From assembly GCF_947507565.1 (NCBI RefSeq), contig NC_089186.1, positions 806,001 to 870,000 on the forward strand: a stretch of DNA of 64,000 nucleotides, written 5' to 3'. Position numbers and translations under genes: made by a program. Positions 33,847-43,450 of the stretch are shown here, one piece after another. The DNA is from Oscarella lobularis. Taxonomy: Eukaryota > Porifera > Homoscleromorpha > Homosclerophorida > Oscarellidae. Below the pieces are notes generated by a model. It had not been told where the DNA came from and ran no database searches. It worked only from the letters and a program-made list of their open reading frames with translations. The stretch's first letter is position 1; the number at the start of each line of letters is the position of its first letter.

Positions 33847-35885
33847 GTGCTACGGAGACGAACTATAGCGCGACAGAGAAGGAGCTGCTCGCTATTAAAT
33901 GGGGTACAGCGCATTTTCACCCATACCTCTTGGGAGCACCGTTCGTTGTCGTGACTGACCACCGACCGCTAGTCCACCTGAACACGATGAAGCATCCCGC
34001 GGGAAAAGTCGGTCGCTGGCTGCACACCCTGAGCCAGTACACCTTCACAGTGGAGTACAAGCCAGGACGATTGCACGTTGACGCTGACGCACTGTCGCGA
34101 ATGTGTGCCGTCACAACGATACCAGCGAGCGCCAACGTTGCAGAACTCCGCGCTATGCAGGAAGCCGACGATGTCTTAGCGACTGTGATTGCCCGCCTTC
34201 GAGCGGACGAAGGACGACCACCAGCAGAAGGAGTTTGGCGCGATGGCGCACATCGCCGCTACCGGCAATTGTGGGACCAGCTACAGCTCGACGACCACAA
34301 CATTTTGCGACGCAACCGTCGTCTTGGTGCCCGGTTGGAAACAACGTCGGTCCTCGTCGTGCCGCAAGCCCTCGTTCCAACAATTTTGCAACAACTTCAC
34401 GGCGATCCTCTCAGCGGTCATCTCGGCGTCAGCAAAACCACCGACACACTTCTGCAACGCTACTATTGGCCAGGCTTTTCCGCCGACGTTGACGATTACA
34501 TTCGTCGCTGTTCGACCTGTCAACGAGCGAACGCCGTAGCGCCTCGCCCAAAAGCGCCCTTGAGGTCAATTCCCGTCGGCGGGCCGTTTGAAATGATTTC
34601 GATCGACTTCCTTGAACTTCCTCGGACCGTTCGGGGAAATCGATATGTCTTGGTATGTACCGACTACTTCACCCGCTGGCCGGAAGCATTTGCTACTGCA
34701 GACCAAAAGAGCGAGACGGTGGCACGGGCTCTCTACGACGGAATTGTATCGCGACACGGCGTTCCCCGAATACTTCACTCCGATCAAGGCCCAAGCTTTG
34801 AAGGACGCGTAATACGCCACTTGTGCCAGATGATGGGATTAGAGAAAACGCGCACAACCCCATACCATCCCCAAGGCGATGGCCTGGTTGAAAGGTTCAA
34901 CCGCTCCCTCCTCGGCATCCTCCGGAAGTACTGCGGGGACCGCCCTCTCGACTGGGATCTGTGGCTACCGTCAGCGCTCCACGCTTACCGCGTTGCAAAG
35001 CAAACCTCGACAGGAGCATCGCCCTTTGAGCTGCTGTACGGCAGGAAACCCCGCCTGCCAACCGACGTCGCGTGCAGCTGCGCAACCCCGCCGCCAACGG
35101 ATACATCAGAGTATCTTCAACGGTTATCCACGGAGATGGTTAGAGCACGGGAATTAGTGGATGCCAATTTGACGGCGGCCCAGGAGCGACAACGTCAAGG
35201 CGTGACACCCCACGTACGTTTGTACTCGCCCGGCGACCTCGTCTACCTGCATGATCCAGGCCGACTGCGGAGAAAAGCCTACAAGTTACTTTCGGTATGG
35301 GACGGCCCATTTAAAATTCTGCGAAAACAAGGAGAGAATGACGTTTACCAAATCCAACATTCACACAAAGGAGGGCGACGGAGATGGGTACATCACGACC
35401 GCTTACGCCCGTGCTATCAACCCATCGATGCGCCGCACGACGAAACATCCAGCACGACAACGACGGATGCTGCAAACGACGGACAAACACTCGGAACCCC
35501 TACGACACCGAATCATTCGCAACCACAGCCAGGGACCGGAGCGAACGAAACCCCACACCGTACGGACGTCGGAGATGTAATGGACTTCGAGAACGTCATA
35601 TCCTGGGTCCCGAGCGGCCCTGTAATCAACACGCCTCAACCAATGGCAAGACCAGCGGCTCTGACACCAACTCCAGCCGTCAACGTGCAACCGCAACCGA
35701 TCGTAAGTCCGGTAGCCCCGCCCCCTGACAACGTCCACCCTCAGCAACCACCCCCACTCACACCAGAACCGATCGGAAGGGAAGACGAACCACCCGAACG
35801 ACCACGTCGGATCACGCGACTCCCAGTGCGTTTTGAAGACTACGTCCTAGATGCCACGTCAGACAGCGATGAACACAGTTCGTAG
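33735..35885 (+). CDS. Gypsy RNase H-integrase (frame 3 of pol)
   Basis: Continues the polyprotein in another frame. The RNase H part has KTDASDVGLGAVLSQ and ATEKELLAIKW. Integrase follows, with the HHCC zinc site (HLGVSKT...CSTCQ) and the DDE core (CTDYFTRWPEAF, LHSDQGPSFEG, HPQGDGLVERFNRSL). The C-terminal region is Pro/Thr-rich, with no chromodomain seen. It has no start of its own at this point, so expression depends on the upstream frame and is blocked unless the frameshift is programmed. Confidence 0.9.
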   Translation: MEQFRLKTDASDVGLGAVLSQIIDGHERPIAFASKKLSATETNYSATEKELLAIKWGTAHFHPYLLGAPFVVVTDHRPLVHLNTMKHPAGKVGRWLHTLSQYTFTVEYKPGRLHVDADALSRMCAVTTIPASANVAELRAMQEADDVLATVIARLRADEGRPPAEGVWRDGAHRRYRQLWDQLQLDDHNILRRNRRLGARLETTSVLVVPQALVPTILQQLHGDPLSGHLGVSKTTDTLLQRYYWPGFSADVDDYIRRCSTCQRANAVAPRPKAPLRSIPVGGPFEMISIDFLELPRTVRGNRYVLVCTDYFTRWPEAFATADQKSETVARALYDGIVSRHGVPRILHSDQGPSFEGRVIRHLCQMMGLEKTRTTPYHPQGDGLVERFNRSLLGILRKYCGDRPLDWDLWLPSALHAYRVAKQTSTGASPFELLYGRKPRLPTDVACSCATPPPTDTSEYLQRLSTEMVRARELVDANLTAAQERQRQGVTPHVRLYSPGDLVYLHDPGRLRRKAYKLLSVWDGPFKILRKQGENDVYQIQHSHKGGRRRWVHHDRLRPCYQPIDAPHDETSSTTTTDAANDGQTLGTPTTPNHSQPQPGTGANETPHRTDVGDVMDFENVISWVPSGPVINTPQPMARPAALTPTPAVNVQPQPIVSPVAPPPDNVHPQQPPPLTPEPIGREDEPPERPRRITRLPVRFEDYVLDATSDSDEHSS

Positions 35886-35897
35886 GCGCCGTAGTAG

Positions 35898-36008
35898 TGT
35901 AGTAAGGTCTAATCCGGGCTAACGGGAGGGAGGATAGATAATGGGTAGTTGGAGAGATAATAAAATAGTCTAGTCTGAAGTCTGGGGTAAGCACAACGCT
36001 TCACTACA
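35898..36008 (+). repeat. 3' LTR (111 bp)
   Basis: Identical in length and all but one base to 30831-30941. It is followed directly by the target-site duplicate CAAA. Confidence 0.95.
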
Positions 36009-36012
36009 CAAA

Positions 36013-36334
36013 GAAACCGGCCAGCGGTCCGCGGAGGTGCGAATGCCAAAGGGAGCTAGTAAATACGAACGTGAATAGCACGCGAGGACACGCGAGTGCG
36101 TACGGCTCGAGATTGCCCGCCAGCGTCATGTGCACGTACTGTACGTATACGTGGCGGATCGATATCGCGGAAGAAAGCGTTGCAAGAGACTCTAATACAA
36201 GCTTGAAGGCGCCTTTTGTTTTCGCGATGCGTTGCGTATCGCGCGGCTGGCTATCGAACACGTGCGCTGTCGTAGCACGGGTAGTACGCGTGAGAGTCAC
36301 GATCGAGATCGCGATCGAGTTCGCGAACGTTTGA
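36013..36334 (+). pseudogene. Unknown ORF, 3' half, split by the gypsy insertion
   Basis: The open frame continues 30613-30830 across the empty target site (KKPASGPRRCECQREL...) and ends at TGA 36332-36334. Arg- and Val-rich toward the end; not recognised. Confidence 0.35.
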
Positions 36335-36420
36335 CGCTTAATTACCTGTTGTTGGCTTTGCTTCCATAATTTCGTTCTCCTAGACGTCGGACGTCTCTAG
36401 CACGAAGGGACGTTAGCCTC

Positions 36421-36981
36421 GTCTCAGACACTCTCTCGCTTTCCCGGATGTCCCTCACAAGCGAGAAAGGTCTGGGATGGTACCGCCCTAAATTGTCCCG
36501 CCCATCTGGTCACGCGAAACTTTGTACGGGCAATGCTGTGTGCGTAAAATATACGCAGAGGCGCCACATTCAACCTTCACTGCCTGGGTCTTCAGAAGAA
36601 TAGATGGTCTGCAACTCTTGGGAGCTAAGGTGAGCGTTTAGAAACGCCAGAACGGTAGAAATTACTACGAACGAATGAATCGAAGCCGTCTCAACATTCG
36701 ATCGAAGCCTGCAGTATTAAATCGCAGCTGTCTCCTAAAAAGTGAGAGAGGCTTACAAGGATTCCGCTTCATGTCGCGATCTTTCGTAGAGAGTCCTCTT
36801 CTTTGCAGCGTCCATTGCGCAGATCTACGCGAGTAGGGGTGTCTAAAGTCTACGTCACGCTACGTCCCCAGTAAGGCTATTTATAGTAGTTTTGTCCTAG
36901 GAACAGTTAATTAGGGCGGTACCATCCCAGACCCTTTCTCGCTTGTGAGGGACATCCGGGAAAGCGAGAGAGGGTCTGAGA
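36421..36981. mobile_element. Non-autonomous inverted-repeat element (MITE-like, 561 bp)
   Basis: Arms of about 78 bp are near-perfect inverted copies, starting GTCTCAGACACTCTCTCGC on the left and ending GCGAGAGAGGGTCTGAGAC on the right. Each arm is itself a hairpin around a CATCCGGG-type loop (CCCGGATG on the left). Right-end fragments lie at 880-950 and 11684-11737. The interior has no coding frame. It ends about 90 bp before the transposase, but arms are not repeated on the transposase's far side, so mobilisation by that enzyme is not shown. Confidence 0.75.
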
Positions 36982-37068
36982 CCAGAGATAATACAGTTGA
37001 TTTCAAGTTGGTTGTCGAATGCGATATGGCAGGAAGTCAGCAGTTCCCGTATGTGTCGTTAGATTTGA

Positions 37069-38049
37069 ATGATGCCTCGCCCATTCTCTCTCGATCTTCG
37101 TATCCGTGTCATTTTGCTTGCGTTACTTCAAAACCACACGTCGAAATCGATAAGCCGTTTGCTTTACATGAGTACACGTACTGTGGAGCGGTATTTACGC
37201 CGTTATTATTTTGCGAACGGAAGCATTGGGCCGGAGAAAGCACGGCACGGTCCCTCTCAACTACTTACGAGCTACGAGCAGTTTCTTCTTGTGAAAGCAG
37301 TAGTGCGACGACCAAGCGCGTACCTATCGGAGCTGGCCGATGAACTGGAGAACGTGACGGGGCGTGTTGTTTCGGTTCCAACCCTGTGTCGGGTGCTAAA
37401 GAGACTGAATTTTTCGCGAAAAATCATTCGACATATTCCAACCCAGAGAAGTGAAGAAGCCAGGCAGCGTTACATTGCATCTACAGTGCACTGCCCAAAT
37501 TACTCGCCCGACATGTTCGTTTTTCTTGACGAGTCTGGGTTCGATAGACGCAACGTCATCCGTCGATATGGGTACGCAGTATTGGGAAAGCGTCCTATTG
37601 ATCAAACGTTTTTTGCAAGAGGAAAACGAATTAATGTCATTTCAGCAATATCTTCAAATGGAGTCCTAGATGCCTGCCTTTATGAGAAAAATGTCAACGG
37701 ACCCTGCTTTCTAGATTTTTTGCGTAAGTATATTCTGCCTCAGTTGTTGCCATTCGACGGCTGCAATTCTCAAAGCATTGTTGTTATGGACAACGCGGCT
37801 ATCCACCATGTTCGTGAAGTTGCAGACCTTTTCCGTGGAGTGGGGGTTTTTGTCAAATTTCTTCCCCCTTACAGCCCTGATCTAAATCCAATAGAAGAAG
37901 TTTTTTCAAAAGTTAAATACCACATAAAAGCTAATGTGGAAGGGCATGTGGAAGGCAATGCTACTACCCGAGAAATGATTGTGAATGCGTTTGCTGCAGT
38001 TACACAAGGGGACTGCATTAGTTACATGGAACATTCTGGATATGTGTAG
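37069..38049 (+). CDS. IS630/Tc1/mariner-superfamily transposase, DD34E
   Basis: Uninterrupted, 326 codons, apparently one exon. The N-terminal half has a helix-turn-helix region (TSKSISRLLYMSTRTVERYL) with a second HTH-like region after it. The catalytic core has FLDESGFDRR (first Asp), VVMDNAAIHHV (second Asp) and PPYSPDLNPIEE (Glu). There are 34 residues between the second Asp and the Glu, which gives DD34E. This superfamily cuts and pastes DNA at TA sites. I could not find clear terminal inverted repeats around it, so it may be an intact transposon with unseen ends, a relic, or a host-adopted gene. A run of ATG ATG sets the start; upstream codons in the frame contain a stop. Confidence 0.9.
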   Translation: MMPRPFSLDLRIRVILLALLQNHTSKSISRLLYMSTRTVERYLRRYYFANGSIGPEKARHGPSQLLTSYEQFLLVKAVVRRPSAYLSELADELENVTGRVVSVPTLCRVLKRLNFSRKIIRHIPTQRSEEARQRYIASTVHCPNYSPDMFVFLDESGFDRRNVIRRYGYAVLGKRPIDQTFFARGKRINVISAISSNGVLDACLYEKNVNGPCFLDFLRKYILPQLLPFDGCNSQSIVVMDNAAIHHVREVADLFRGVGVFVKFLPPYSPDLNPIEEVFSKVKYHIKANVEGHVEGNATTREMIVNAFAAVTQGDCISYMEHSGYV

Positions 38050-38216
38050 TGTAATGCATACGATTTCTGTTTCATTTACTTATTCCAGAATCAACCTCAT
38101 TAGTAAACATCTAACCCAAAGCATAGAATCATTCTGTTTTATGTGTAACGCATGCCAAAAGCATAAGAGATTAAAATCAGTCATAAAGTCCATAAAGTTC
38201 TGAAAATGAACGTAAC

Positions 38217-39167
38217 TCACGTCAACCTTTCTAGCTCCTTCAGAATCTGCTGCTTTTGCTGAGCTAATTCAGTAGCTGTGAGCGCTCCCATCTCAAAAAG
38301 ACTATGTACTTCTCGTAATTGCTGCAGATAGGTACCTCGCAAACCAGCCTTCTTTGTTGGGGTAACACCAGCAGGTTCTTTTGGGCTTCTCTGGATAGCG
38401 TTTTGCACAACGTTTGAAGAAGGATTTCCTTGAGTGCTAGTGATGGCAGAAGAGATCAGATGGGTCACCGCGCCTTCCAAAGAAAACTTCTTTGAGGAGC
38501 GATGGCCATTATTGCCTGTAAACAAGGGGACGTTTGGAGGAACGTCCATGTCGTCGTGTGTTCCCACATCAAGCATCTCGGCCCAAAGGCGATACTGGAG
38601 AGAAGTGTACTGTTGCCCGTGGATCTTTCTCAAGTCGGATATGGTAGTGTCAATAGCGGCTTCCTTGTTCCCACCGTCTGATTCAACAACACGACGACGT
38701 TTCGAGCTGCTCTGTTTAGGCTGCAACATTTCGTCATGACGGTCTTCTTCGTCGTCACTGAAATGGCTCTTTTTCCTAGCGCAGTCGCACCAAAGTATCG
38801 TGTCGCTTCCTTTTCTAATCCGTTGGAAAAGCTGATCGACGTCTTTGTCGCTACGAAGCTACATTTTTGTCGATCCATCGAAGTATCCTATGTCTCTGAC
38901 TTTTCCGCCGATTAGCTCGCTCTCAAACTCATCTTCAACAGCTCTCCTGAGATCTTTGGCGGATTTAATGCAGTCGGGTTTGAGGCTATGAAACGGAAAC
39001 GTTTTTCCTTTACGCCTAGCGTCGCTATCAAATATTCGGAGCTTCAGCTCGAACGATTTCGGTTCCGGAACGAGATGAGGGACTCGCACAAACGTTTGCG
39101 TTCCTCTTGGCGTCGCCGCGTTTGTCGCTGCTGCTGGGAGTAACACGAACTGCTGCTTCGACGTCAT
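38217..39167 (-). CDS. Unknown protein, ~316 codons, interrupted by one TAG
   Basis: One frame from MTSKQQFVLLPAAATNAATP to LKELERLT. It is open apart from TAG at 38859-38861 (GSTKM, TAG, LRSDKDVDQLFQRIRKG). The N-terminal half has a beta-rich, PB1-like look (FELKLRIFDSD, DIGYFDGSTK). The middle is acidic then basic (SDDEEDRHDE, SKRRRVVE: possible nuclear signal). The C-terminus reads LREVHSLFEMGALTATELAQ, like the short oligomerising helix pair found at the ends of many proteins. No family was recognised. Both halves look coding, so the TAG is either a lesion, an error, or read through. Confidence 0.55.
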
Positions 39168-39261
39168 TAATGCGCGTACCGTAGTCTACGTATACGGGAC
39201 TGACGAAGAAGCCATCCACTTCCGGCCTTATCGCATGCGACAACCAACTTGAAATCAACTG

Positions 39262-39381
39262 TACCCGATACGGGAACCAATACGGGACTCAATCAAAATG
39301 GCGTCGAAGAACGACACGATCAGGCTGATCTATACTCAAAAGAACTTAGGGCCCCGAGCGCGCGCTAAGAATCGAAATTGA
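39262..39381 (+). pseudogene. Truncated copy of the 46560 ORF (5' part)
   Basis: CCCGATACGGGAACCAATACGGGACTCAATC precedes ATG, and MASKNDTIRL follows. The match to 46520-46585 ends after about 10 codons and the frame stops soon after. It faces away from the 38217-39167 ORF, so its leader could also act as a shared promoter. Confidence 0.6.
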
Positions 39382-39689
39382 ACACGCCTACTCGCCGATC
39401 TTTGTCCGCCTTATTTGCCGCCGTTCCGCTTCCGATCGTCGCGCCGCCTCCGCGAACCTCTTCGTCGAACGTTCGAGCGTGTTTAGGTTCGGTTCGTTTC
39501 TCCGGGGGCCCTCGCGGGGTACGCCTGTGAGCGTGTATTTCGCTTCGCTGTCCCGTATGTTCTTTTCTTACTACATACTGGCCTTCGCCCGAAGTAGTCA
39601 GGTCACCTGACTACGCCCGAAGTACGTAAATGGGGATTATTACAAAACACGCGCAGAACTCTAATAGATTTCTAAATACAAGAAGACGG

Positions 39690-40068
39690 GTACACGGGTA
39701 GACTGTAGATATTCGACGGGTACACGTATTCGACGGGTACGGGATTTGTAAATTAAGACACTTATATACCCGTCGAAGACGGGTACAGACTGTAGGTATT
39801 CGACGGGTACACGTATTCGACGGGTACGGGATTTGTTAAGACACTTATATACCCGTCGAAGATATGGGTACACGTGTTCGACGGGTACACGTATTCGACG
39901 GGTACACGTATTCGACGGGTACACGTATTCGACGGGTACACATATTCGACGGGTACACATATTCGACGGGTACACGTATTCGACGGGTACACGATTTGTA
40001 AAGACATTTATACACCCGTCGAAGACGGGTACACGTATTCGACGGGTACACGTATTTGACGGGTTTTA
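39690..40068. repeat. 17-bp minisatellite
   Basis: Head-to-tail units of ACGGGTACACGTATTCG with few changes, interrupted by palindromic variants CCCGTCGAAGACGGGTAC and by AAGACACTTATATA. A stray unit lies at 40210-40235. The long frames across it on both strands are artefacts of the repeat. Confidence 0.9.
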
Positions 40069-41504
40069 ATTAATTAAGGAAGCGGTGCTATCTGGACATC
40101 TCGGGTACGGGTACAGTACCCATGCAGGCCACTCCAGCAAACAGGTTCTTTCTGCTGATGTGGTCAGGGGATAATACAAAACAAGCGCAGAACTTTAATT
40201 AGTAGAGATCACATTTATATACCCGTCGAAGACGGGTACACGGCTAGTTACGATAAAAGGAGACAACGACGGCAGCGTCACAAGACGCTATTAGGTCACG
40301 GACATACAAACGATTGCGCTGGAACGCGACTAGAATGCGCTGAAGCGGTGAAGAAAGGATTGCAAATCGAGTGGATCTGCTTAACTTTAGTATGGCAGGC
40401 AGATTATCCGAATGTCTTAATCCTGCTCTTTCTGGCCCACTCGCCCGGCACCTAACGCCACTGCTTCGACAGGCACAATCTGCAGGTGAGTTGTGAACTT
40501 GTCCAGCATGAACATGACCTCCACTATTCAAGTTCTGCCGAAAAATGGGATCGCGTTCTCGAACAAAGCGATGGCGTGATAAACATTGATCTGGCACACA
40601 ATCGCTGCACGTACAGCGTGTGACAAGGTGTTTGACATGTAAGAAGCGCGCGAGAGCTAAGAATAGGACCTCACTTAGATGCAGCCCCAACGCAACCACT
40701 CCATTCTCATTAGTTAGCCTAGCGCCGCCGGCAAGAGTGCGCAACGCAACTTCGTCGCTCGCTCTGCGCTACTGAGCCGCTCTCGTTTTAATGTAACTCC
40801 TATGGCGCCGCTGTGCGCAACGCCTAATGGTAGGCGACGAGCCGCCGCTACTCGTCCCGAAGAAGGGTCGGTGACGAAACGCCGCGGGAGGTAAAGCACC
40901 TCTATTCTGGTTTCTACTGCATGAAGGCGAGACCAATGTGAGTTTCCACTTTGACCGTTCGTTTAGCGTAGGCGTCAATTGACGTCAGCTCACAATCGGC
41001 TTCTGACTAATCTTCGCACGTAAGTGAAAGCCGCTCATTTGCAGGCGTAGCGCAACTTAGGCGCGATTGTTCGCCTAAACCGTCGCTTGGCCTTTTGTTA
41101 GTAAGCGAGAATTCACGGGGATGGGTCCTAACCGCGGCTCACCGTCACGTGCTCTCTAATTATACTCCGAAGGTACAGCTTTGGCTGCCACGCGGTTGCC
41201 TCGGTCGGGTTATTCGAGAGGAATGGCAGAGGTCAGATGCTCCTACGCGCTCGAGTTGGGGAGGAGACCCCAAAATAGACAAAAAGTTCGGCGGCCTCAC
41301 CCACGCGATATTGACAGCCATACCTCCTCTTTCTTCTCATTTCTAGAGTAGAAATATGCTTAGTGCATTATTCGTGATAACAGGGGACTGCATAAGCGAT
41401 CCTTTCCTTATAGCCTCTCTGGGATTATTTCTTTTTTAACCCCAAATCCTTTAATCACGTGAGGAGACCTTAATATCAATACTGAAACGAACAATCTGCC
41501 GAAC
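40069..41504. other. Intergenic; fragment of the 46560 ORF near 40250-40310
   Basis: AAAAGGAGACAACGACGGCAGCGTCACAAGACGC matches 46605-46640 (middle of the 46560 ORF). It is the right half of the copy whose left half is at 39262. The rest, including a stretch of short GC-rich frames at 40700-41300, shows no recognisable gene. Confidence 0.55.
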
Positions 41505-42803
41505 ATGAAGAAGCTGATATTCTCACTTATCCTATTCGGTTGTGGAATCGCCGTGAGCAACAGTGCATCGGCTCGGTGCTCCGACGTCAAAGCCCAGTGC
41601 CTAAATAACACAGCATGCAACGTGCTCTACAGCTACTTTGCAGCTAACTGTAGCGACGTGCTAGCGGGACTCCAGCCGGACTGCCCGGCCGAGTGCAATT
41701 CGACTTGGACCGACCTCTTGGCAATGGAGAGCCGATTCCTCCTGTGCCAATGCGACGCAGCCGACTACAGCTGCAAGTCGAAGCATGAGAACATTGAGTA
41801 CGCTTGTTTTCGAATTGCGCCTAAGAGCGGTGCTCAGTGCACTTTTCCGTCGTCTCCTCCCAAACCGACATCGTTACTATGCGAAGACGTCATCACCGAC
41901 TGCCTCACTGACTCCGACTGCAAAGCAGCGCGGAACGCGTTTTACAACAACTACGTGTGTCAGGCGGAGCTGCGCGGCGGCGCGGGAAGCCAGTGCTCGT
42001 CTCCGTGCCGCCAACGTCTCCTTGACTTCCTGTGCAATCCTTTTTGGATGGAGAAGAGTCGCGGTTGCATCTGTGCGCGAGACGATCCGGGCTGCTTCAC
42101 CGACCAGTACGAATTGGAAATTCTTCAGGGCGTCTGCTTGAACGATACGCACAACATAGCCAGTCTCGTGCCAAGTCAGAACTGCATCAATACGCGACTC
42201 GCCTGTTCTCAAGACGACGACTGTACGCGAGTCATAGCCGAAGTCGAGAAGCACTGCGCCGACTTGCTCGTCGCTCGTACGACCACGTGCTCGCCCTTGT
42301 GCAAAGAGAGCTTTGCTGAGTTGGAACGAGACCCGGTCGGTCACAACCTGATACGATGTGCCTGCTTTGATCACAGTCAGTGTAACAGACAGGGCGCCTT
42401 TCTCATCTATTACTGCAAGGGAATAATCAACGACGTTCCTGAGAATTGCAATCACGTGTTGGATTCGTGTTCGACCGAAGCCGTTTGCAATGCGTCTCTG
42501 CCCGGCTTTCGAGACAGCTGCGCTGGGACTTTGCCATCTCTAGACTCCTGTCCGGTACAGTGTAGTTCGGCTGTGAAGAGTCTGTACGATAGTCCTATTG
42601 GAGCGCGACTTGATTACTGTTACTGCAGCGAGAGCGACAACCAGTGCATTAGTTATCAAAGTTCACCTAAAGCATGTCTGAGTTTGCCTGGGACGACGTC
42701 TTCCTCGCCAACTCCAACTGGGGGCGGAGCTCAGGATGTTGGAATAAGAATCTCCTTTATTGCAGGTAGTGCCATCTTCTGCCTTCTTGCTATCTTTGGC
42801 TAA
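41505..42803 (+). CDS. GPI-anchored GFR-alpha/GAS1-like receptor
   Basis: A single 432-residue frame. Signal peptide at residues 1-23 (KKLIFSLILFGCGIAVSNSA). Four Cys-rich GDNF-receptor-type domains at about 25-100, 125-212, 226-310 and 314-393, each with C-x-x-x...C-L-x-(D/N)-x-x-C and paired later Cys. Then a Ser/Thr/Pro spacer (TTSSSPTPTGGG) and a hydrophobic end (ISFIAGSAIFCLLAIFG) typical of a GPI signal. In vertebrates such proteins bind GDNF-family ligands with RET or modulate Hedgehog (GAS1); four domains without introns is unusual for the family. It is intact, with no partner nearby. High confidence in fold, moderate in function. Confidence 0.8.
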   Translation: MKKLIFSLILFGCGIAVSNSASARCSDVKAQCLNNTACNVLYSYFAANCSDVLAGLQPDCPAECNSTWTDLLAMESRFLLCQCDAADYSCKSKHENIEYACFRIAPKSGAQCTFPSSPPKPTSLLCEDVITDCLTDSDCKAARNAFYNNYVCQAELRGGAGSQCSSPCRQRLLDFLCNPFWMEKSRGCICARDDPGCFTDQYELEILQGVCLNDTHNIASLVPSQNCINTRLACSQDDDCTRVIAEVEKHCADLLVARTTTCSPLCKESFAELERDPVGHNLIRCACFDHSQCNRQGAFLIYYCKGIINDVPENCNHVLDSCSTEAVCNASLPGFRDSCAGTLPSLDSCPVQCSSAVKSLYDSPIGARLDYCYCSESDNQCISYQSSPKACLSLPGTTSSSPTPTGGGAQDVGIRISFIAGSAIFCLLAIFG

Positions 42804-43450
42804 CTAGACTAGTGGTTTGTACGCTGACAGTTGAGCGTTTTTGCGATTGTTCCTTCATCGTTTTTGTTGTTCTGCTGCATGGTGGTGGTCCACGCATATA
42901 TTTTACCAGCCTCCTACGCACTTTCGTACATGAGCGTCTGTTTCTTTGCAGTCTTTAGCAAATTTGACCGATAGAAGGATTATACGTATACAGCGACCTT
43001 CTGTGCATGCTCTGCAAGTATATTTTGCAAGAACGGTGCTCTTGGTCGTACTGAGATCAGAGCTATAGGTTAACGGCGAAAAGAGTGTTACCACACTAAT
43101 GAACATTGTTTTTCTAGTGACGAGTCACTTTTTAGTCGCTGTACTTTACTGCTGAAGCGGATCGTTGAAATTATGCAAAAATTGTTTACGTTGCCCATCA
43201 CGAGGTATTCACGAGGTGAGTAGGCTAAAGTCCCCATATAACTTTAGAGACCAAACGTTCGAAACTGATCAAAAAAGCATGGTACGCTCATTATCACCGG
43301 CACAGTTACGTTTAGAACTGGGTAAAGACTATTCGAGCGGTTACTTTGGGTCACGTGATGCTAGCGTTATAAGCGCAAGTTGAGAGTCAAACCGGTTATT
43401 TCTATCAGAGACGTCAGACAGCCAAATAGTCGTTTGCGATTCTGCACGTC

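Larger units (their letters stand above)
30831..36008 (+). mobile_element. Ty3/gypsy LTR retrotransposon
   Basis: A complete element of 5178 bp with 111-bp direct LTRs (TG...CA) differing at one base. It is flanked by the 4-bp duplication CAAA and contains gag, protease, RT, RNase H and integrase in Ty3/gypsy order (integrase after RT/RNase H). TGGTGACAGGAGTCC directly after the 5' LTR is a candidate primer-binding site. No clear polypurine tract precedes the 3' LTR. Near-identical LTRs imply a recent insertion, but pol contains one frameshift near 33735. Confidence 0.95.

Noticed and set aside
38217-39167. A 52-nt or 12-nt intron removing the TAG
   Set aside because: Candidate GT...AG pairs around 38859 either break the frame or are far below any intron size used in this window.
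39661-40059. Long overlapping ORFs on both strands rich in RRI-VPVEY or GYTYSTGTRI repeats
   Set aside because: They are translations of the 17-bp minisatellite in several frames, not genes.
39690-40068. Possible CRISPR-like array
   Set aside because: Units are head-to-tail without unique spacers, and the genome is eukaryotic.
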